Shown in pieces: positions 60,601 to 64,000 of a stretch of 64,000 bases of DNA; the stretch's first letter is position 1; each line of letters starts with the position of its first letter. The DNA comes from Mimachlamys varia (taxonomy: Eukaryota > Mollusca > Bivalvia > Pectinida > Pectinidae): positions 28,140,201 through 28,204,200 of the forward strand of contig OX392527.1 in NCBI GenBank assembly GCA_947623455.1. The letters run 5' to 3'. The notes under the pieces were generated by a model, which was given only the letters and a program-made list of their open reading frames with translations, ran no database searches and had not been told where the DNA came from. The translations under genes and the position numbers were made by a program.

Positions 60601-62212
60601 GGCGTCTGCAGGATTTGCACATTGAAATATTTCATATTTCTGTGCCAATTAAGTTTTAACCAAACTTGTTTGAATTACAAGCATTTAATCTAAGAATGTA
60701 GTATATTTTCCATTCGATATGCATCATTAACGAATATGAACGCTTAACTACATCAGAAATGTCACGACAATTTAGCATGTAACGATCCTCAGATGTTCAA
60801 GATTATATCGATGTTGATTATCCAATAACGGAATGTTTAAATCATCATTTCATTTTGTCAAACATATAGTTTATTTAAAAAATTATTATAAACCAAAGAA
60901 GGAGGTTTGTGTATATTTTTCTAACCTATAAACGGGGTGCGATCTACATTACCATTGTTACTTTTAACAGCGTGTAGATTGGTAGTTCATTCCTCTGACG
61001 TGAGATATTGATAGATTCTATATAAACACCAAAGGTGAACCAAATGCAATATTATATGACAACGGGCTTGTTCCTCCAAATAAATCGTGACAATGCTACA
61101 GAGAATTGATTGAATTGTCACGCAGAAGTATTGGTTTTCGAGTTTTTACAGTAACAAATATGGAAATTAAGGACACATACTATTGTGTACAGTTATTGTC
61201 TCATTGTGGGTATACTATAAATGAGTGCTTGTATAAACAATAGTTCGTCAAAGTATATATAAGATTTACACTGTAAGCCCTGATCCCTGTGGTCTTCGTA
61301 CTCAAAAGAATGAGAATTGTAACAAGTTTTATTTCTACCATGAAAGTGAAGGATGTTGAACGAGCCGATTTGAGAGATGTATACTACATAGGAAGGTGAC
61401 AGGTGTACCGGATCATACAAAAAATAAACCTGTTATTGCAGATTTGTGCCCCAAAGGAAAGCGCTTAAAATTGTGTTTAGTGTTCTTTAGAGAGATATAC
61501 TATATACAACAGGTGACAGGTGCACCGGGACAAATAAGGAAGAAAAAAGCAAATACTTTTATATTCATGTCATTGTTCAGACAGATTCATCCTTTCCCCA
61601 TTGCATGGTTTTCCATGGTCTTGCTTAGCGTATCTCGACCCCGTGGTCTGCCACTGCCTTATACTGACAAGTCGTGAAGACGGCCACGTTAGCCTAGCAA
61701 TGTTTTATTACAACTCCCATGTGTTCACATACTAGAAGTGTAATTATTTTATTTTGTAACGTTTGGTTGACACAATTTTCTACGTTTTGTCTTTTCAGAT
61801 CATTAAGATGATGATAACAGTTGTCGTTATATATGCGATTTGCTGGCTACCTCTACACGTGCTGAACATTGCCGGTGACGTGGATCCCAGTGTATACGAC
61901 ATCAAAGGCATGAACTACATCTGGATGACGTCACACTGGCTCGCTATGAGTAACTGTATGTACAATCCATTCATATATTGTTGGATGAATGCCAAATTCC
62001 GGAATGGATTCCTGAAAGTGTTAAACTGTTTTACGTGTGGATTGGTGAATGTGACTGACGAAATAGAAATGCAACGAATGAGGAGACAGGACACATTGAC
62101 AGTCACCACTTCCGTTTCTGTTAACGGAAGTTTGAGGAGGTTCAATTCGTCAAAACGGAAGGAGGCAGCTACATATAACACAGAGTATACATCGATTGTG
62201 GAAAAACGTTAA
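36656..62212 (+). CDS. Class A neuropeptide-type GPCR, RYamide/luqin-receptor-like (two coding exons)
   Basis: A rhodopsin-family receptor of the plasma membrane, expected to bind a small neuropeptide and signal through G proteins. The coding exons are 36656-37471 (272 codons, donor AAG|GTGAGC) and 61799-62212 (acceptor TTTTCAG), joined in phase 0 to give 409 residues. ATG 36656 is the first in frame, with TGA directly before it; ATG 36680 is an alternative. The N terminus (1-52) is extracellular with NAS at 33. Visible landmarks: GGN in TM1 (N74), SLAMSD in TM2 (D102), NYWPFGD before C130, ISMDRY in TM3 (D154-R155-Y156), NVS at 201 and C209 in loop 2 (disulphide partner of C130), P234 in TM5, CWLP in TM6 (287-290), and NPFIY in TM7 (328-332). 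C349 and C352 in the tail could be palmitoylated. The length is normal for the class. YWPFGD, FTLVAIS.DRY.AI.YPLR and HWLAMSN.MYNPFIYCWMN favour the RYamide/luqin/NPY-related group; tachykinin- or NPF-type receptors are alternatives. GPCR identity is near certain, the ligand is not. Confidence 0.93.
38510..38725 (+). repeat. ~52-54-bp tandem repeat, four copies
   Basis: Each copy contains TTGTTACTAAAATAA (38524, 38576, 38630, 38684 with one change), an ACGTTTTATTGTG-like block and AGTGCGTAAGATA. Confidence 0.85.
38726..42435. other. Intronic interval without recognised genes
   Basis: AT-rich sequence. Frames of 60-94 codons (for example 41178-41462) carry no recognisable family motif. No array or RNA gene was seen. 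Confidence 0.45.
42440..42745 (-). repeat. Dispersed repeat R1, full-length copy (inverted)
   Basis: On the + strand it reads TCAGAGAATACCAAAACAAT, CCGGAAGAGTAAGCGTCTTC, TGCTTCATCGACGACAACCG and AAAATGAGAACCGAGTCTTC, in the same order as 21140-21475. Confidence 0.85.
43668..43984 (+). pseudogene. Possible decayed coding relic spread over three frames
   Basis: All three + frames stay open over 43756-43866 and protein-like segments sit in different frames: NVVFYERDNGDIFQYT in the 110-codon frame from 43668, VDEVPVEEWFNLFG in a frame from ATG 43756 to TGA 43864, and NPEEYRNDLYPKTAFEVL then IAYCSDNRNKMLECNNF in the frame ending at TAA 43982. This looks like one coding sequence broken by two frameshifts, perhaps a transposon or retrocopy remnant. 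The family is not recognised, and overlap by chance cannot be excluded. Confidence 0.35.
44083..45750. repeat. Large 31-bp minisatellite, about 54 copies
   Basis: Unit CGGTAGCTTGTTCCTACTCA followed by TCCAGTTTTGT. Variants include CCCACCCATCC and CACACCCATCC in place of CCTACTCATCC, GGTAGATTG for GGTAGCTTG, and a shorter GTTGTAGC form. Runs of identical variant order recur (for example around 44390-44470, 44680-44800 and 45000-45080), showing that blocks of several units have been duplicated together. Confidence 0.97.
45751..47274. other. Intronic interval with short palindromic repeats
   Basis: Imperfect palindromes built on GTAAATC/GATTTAC occur at 46392-46432 and 46583-46599, and a 41-bp direct duplication (TGACCAATGAAATG... 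and TGACAAATGAAATG...) spans 46513-46594. No gene recognised. Confidence 0.55.
47275..47355 (+). repeat. 21-bp tandem repeat, about four copies
   Basis: Unit TGTGACCGTATCCCATAGGAT with substitutions. The R2 copy begins immediately downstream. Confidence 0.8.
47355..47715 (-). repeat. Dispersed repeat R2, inverted copy
   Basis: The + strand shows GGCCCCCAGTAGAACACCAT, ACGCTGAGCGTCAAACAGGG and AACCCTAATTTAGTCGTTCT, the reverse complements of R2 landmarks at 18120-18560. The conserved tail is replaced or diverged at the left end. Confidence 0.8.
47892..47941. repeat. Hairpin-forming inverted repeat (22-bp arms, 6-base loop)
   Basis: 47892-47913 and 47920-47941 are complementary with four mismatches, including an uninterrupted 13-bp core, TTTCGTCACAACA. 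The loop is TAATGT. It falls inside an 89-codon frame with no recognised function. Confidence 0.7.
48473..48984 (+). repeat. 56-bp tandem repeat, nine copies
   Basis: Each copy runs CATTAAATGGCAATGTTTGT, CGAACCCAAGTTCA, TACTACGACTGA, AGACCAGAAA. A variant with GAAAAACAGAAA recurs in several copies and blocks are repeated in order. Confidence 0.95.
48985..50535. other. Intronic interval without recognised features
   Basis: AT-rich sequence; open frames are at most 89 codons and have no domain signature. Confidence 0.45.
50536..50663 (+). repeat. 64-bp direct duplication, two copies
   Basis: ATATTGAATGACAAAATCGT through TTTTGACCCAAGTTAAC is present at 50536 and again at 50600 with almost no change, indicating a recent duplication. 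Confidence 0.92.
50664..53196. other. Intronic interval with minor repeats
   Basis: Contains a diverged repeat of AGAGGTCTCTCTTTCA-type segments (51931 and 52045) and a loose ~45-bp repetition at about 52370-52475. No gene recognised. Confidence 0.45.
53197..53472 (+). repeat. 40-bp minisatellite, seven copies
   Basis: CTGTATGACCTGGTTGTGAC followed by CGGTATCTACCGTGTATGTT. ATGACCTGGT recurs at 53211, 53251, 53291, 53331, 53371, 53411 (one change) and 53451, exactly every 40 bp. Confidence 0.95.
53473..54536. other. Intronic interval without recognised features
   Basis: No gene, array or strong palindrome was identified. Confidence 0.45.
54537..54601. repeat. Imperfect inverted repeat at the left edge of the triplication
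   Basis: AGGTGTGTAATAC at 54537 faces GTGTTACACACCT at 54589-54601. It sits just before the first 462-bp unit and may mark the left end of the original repeat element. Confidence 0.5.
54603..55905 (+). repeat. 462-bp tandem triplication of an interspersed repeat
   Basis: Units begin near 54622, 55084 and 55546 around CGTGACGTCACAATGGC. The first two are almost identical over their full length; the third is diverged and lost after about 55905. Each complete unit has the palindrome TGACGTCA near its start and a 23-bp stem-loop (GGTTTTCAAATTTGG against CCAAATTTGAAAATCC; about 54979-55041 and 55441-55503). An identical 94-codon frame in units 1 and 2 is frameshifted in unit 3 by a 1-bp deletion, so it is not a conserved gene. 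Confidence 0.93.
55906..56628. other. Intronic interval without recognised features
   Basis: No gene or array seen. A short T run occurs near 56543. Confidence 0.45.
57327..57439 (-). CDS. Candidate exon of an unrecognised nested gene or relic
   Basis: On the minus strand, acceptor ATGTGTACAG precedes an open 113-bp segment beginning VRLQQLWAVNLTLPFLKDL and containing SASDVTLLMEARQFRK, followed by GTAAATG. The peptide looks protein-like. Splicing to the nearest downstream acceptor (TTTCCACAG, about 57280) would create a stop, and upstream protein-like segments (ITKNEEMAKKNLLIKVSEEQ at about 57560-57620; DFDEGVVENHGALI at about 57492-57535) are in other frames. A strong donor, ACAAG|GTAAGTGAG, lies near 57069. 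It could be a decayed pseudogene. The family is not recognised. Confidence 0.3.
58522..58538. repeat. Perfect 17-base palindrome
   Basis: GCGGTAGTTACTACCGC has 8-bp arms around a single T, in a GC-rich patch just inside the right direct repeat of the CpG-poor block. Confidence 0.8.
58600..61798. other. Last part of the GPCR intron, no gene recognised
   Basis: AT-rich with frames up to 98 codons; an 88-codon frame at 60359-60625 is CpG-rich and compositionally coding-like but has no recognisable motif. The final bases form the polypyrimidine tract and TTTTCAG acceptor of the GPCR. Confidence 0.45.
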
Positions 62213-62700
62213 TGTATGGAGTGTGGCATTGAATTCAAGCGTTGTGTTTACAGAGGAGAATATCAACCATATATTAGACATATAAAGCGGTTTACCTGTG
62301 TATTCGAGTATCTAGGAATTGGTCATAAAGTGGTGTTCGAGAAAAGCAAACGTTGCACACGTGCGAGAAAAGCAAACGTGTGCACACGTGCGTTGAACAC
62401 ACCAAATACGTATGTTCGGTTGATATGAATGTTACGGGTTATATAGTCAACACAACTACCAGGCTATTCTGAAAGTCGTGTTGTGCATTTGAATATGAAC
62501 TGGATTATTATTATGTACCATTGTGACGCAATGAAATCATCATGATATGGCGTCAGGCGTCACAGGGAAGACAAACTGACATATTAAGGACAAGTGACAG
62601 AATGGGTGTACTGGAAGAAAGACTGGAATTGTTTATTTGTTGTTGTTTTTTTTATAATTGAAACAATATTTAATGATGTAATAAAATCGGTCTTCAAGTC
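62213..62700 (+). other. Probable 3' untranslated region of the GPCR gene
   Basis: It follows the TAA stop at 62210-62212. It contains a 70-codon frame that is not coding-like. It probably ends shortly after AATAAA at 62680. Confidence 0.5.
62680..62685 (+). terminator. Candidate poly(A) signal of the GPCR gene
   Basis: AATAAA 468 bp past the stop codon, the first canonical hexamer seen downstream in this orientation. It is followed by a T-rich stretch around 62740-62760. Confidence 0.5.
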
Positions 62701-64000
62701 GATCTCCATTTCTGAAAGGATTTTTGAATTTAATCACGACTGGGTTTTTTTTTCGATTTAGATCGCCTTCTACACTCTTCATAAATTGAACTGAAATCGT
62801 ATAAAGATTAGATTATTTACGTACCGGTAATATAAATATGTGTACACTATTTCCTGACTCCCATTTAGTTTCATTTATAAACGTGTTTCCATTTGTCAGA
62901 TTACTTACAAAAGACGGAGAAGAACTTGATAATTCTATCAAACATGGAATTGGATGTTTGGATTTGTGTTTGAATGAGTGTGGGTTATAAGAATGTTGTT
63001 GCGGAACAGTCTTTTTATTTTGTACAGTTGTGTTTAAATATACACAAATTATATATTCTGGGAAATAATAACCATGTTTAATGAAATAAATCGATTTAAT
63101 ATTCATCTTCTGTTTTAACAATTATATGAGTTACTGCGTTATCAGGTTTTAGTCAGATTAATATCTATTCGAGAGTAATATTCCCTCAATACGAAATGTG
63201 AGAAATCAATCACAGCCAGTACATTCCTGTTAGTCGAAAGGGCGGTACGATATCTCGCACAGTATTTATAATAATAACGAGATTGTCAGACCGTAAACAC
63301 TTTGTGTATTCACTGAGGCCAGTAGCAATAGTGTTCCAATTCTAATTACTGAGCAATGGAATCCAGTATAGACTGTTCGACGAACCCTCAAACGTCAGGT
63401 ACAGTCAAATTATGGACAGTTACTTGTACGATAGTCATAAGAGGCTAATTTAAGATTGGTAGGTATAAAGTGTATTTTGTTAATAAAGGTACTAAACTAA
63501 GGTGTATACTTATAGTATAACGCAATACGTAACGGCTTATGTTCTAGTATGAACATTAAACTTAATTTTATTAAACTTAAACTTTGATGTGAAATCATAC
63601 ATATTAATTACCTTTTAAGGTTTTCATTATACTTTAGACTCATCTCAAATATAGTCGATATATTGAATGTTAAAACATGCAACATTAACAACTTTTGTCA
63701 GAAGCTATTCCAGTAGATTGTTCGACACGGTCACATCCTGTTATGTTGGTGTCCTTCTTCGTTATTTATCACATAATGCATGTGCTTACATAATGTTGAT
63801 CTGTTTAACCAAATTGGAAAATCGTTCAGGTGAAATTTTACATTCCAATACGCCTTGACATGACAGTCGTCTTACGTCGAGATTTTTGTGATAGATATCG
63901 GCTGCTGACAAACTAACAAGATACATGTTTAGGAAAACTATGAACACGTTTTATGGTCGCAATCTTGGTATATTTGAGAAAATATTCGGTATCCTTGTAT
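62701..64000. other. Gene-free right edge
   Basis: AT-rich; no gene recognised. The final bases GGTATCCTTGTAT match the left end of dispersed repeat R1 (compare CTGTATCCTTGTATGATATG at 31866), so another copy may continue beyond the window. Confidence 0.45.

Larger units (their letters stand above)
37472..61798 (+). other. 24.3-kb intron of the GPCR gene
   Basis: Donor GTGAGC and acceptor TTTTCAG in phase 0. It separates the end of intracellular loop 3 (ESKRK) from TM6 (IIKMMITVVV). The exon-1 frame runs only 21 codons into the intron before a stop, and the exon-2 frame lacks a credible start, so the halves make sense only together. The intron holds most of the minisatellites and the triplicated repeat of the right half of the window. 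Confidence 0.88.

Noticed and set aside
62216..62428. 70-codon frame just after the GPCR stop
   Set aside because: It lies in the probable 3' UTR, has a short internal repeat (CACACGTGCG) and no protein features.

Overview
The window is animal nuclear DNA: AT-rich and gene-sparse, with GT-AG introns, long arrays of 18-64 bp tandem repeats, dispersed repeat families and a hAT DNA transposon. The receptor sequence and the style of the dispersed repeats point to a lophotrochozoan, most likely a bivalve mollusc. That assignment is an inference; no marker gene fixes the species.

Only two genes are well supported. The first is an apparently intact autonomous hAT transposon at 534-4281. It has perfect 14-bp terminal inverted repeats, a 5-bp flanking direct repeat (TTCAC) and a two-exon transposase whose N-terminal zinc-finger region is completed only when a 541-bp intron is removed (coding exons 833-966 and 1508-3548). 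The second is a class A neuropeptide-type GPCR. Its coding region is split between 36656-37471 (TM1-TM5) and 61799-62212 (TM6, TM7 and tail) by a 24.3-kb phase-0 intron. A TATA-like box at 36029, a consensus donor at 36327 and an acceptor before 36585 suggest an untranslated first exon.

Layout: 1-533 flank; 534-4281 hAT element; 4545-4832 short repeat and foldback element; 5465-5564 strong hairpin; about 5.6-36 kb without a recognisable gene, holding minisatellites (7.4, 13.4, 14.2-14.9, 16.4-17.9, 19.7, 23.6, 24.1, 29.2, 33.2 and 34.2 kb) and copies of two dispersed families, here called R1 (about 320 bp) and R2 (up to about 500 bp, SINE-like tail); 36.0-37.5 kb GPCR 5' part; 37.5-61.8 kb giant intron with more minisatellites (38.5, 44.1-45.75, 47.3, 48.5 and 53.2 kb), a 462-bp triplication (54.6-55.9 kb), a possible decayed coding relic (43.7 kb) and a CpG-poor block at 56.65-58.57 kb bounded by 25-bp direct repeats; 61.8-62.7 kb last GPCR exon and 3' UTR; then no further gene.

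Most long open frames, including both-strand frames of 314 and 414 codons at 16.4-17.9 kb, are artefacts of tandem repeats. The two real genes are unrelated: the transposase is a selfish element, and the receptor is host signalling machinery whose large intron has accumulated repeats. No striking unknown system was found. The items most worth checking are the intact hAT element, the CpG-poor block in the receptor intron and the hairpin at 5.5 kb.
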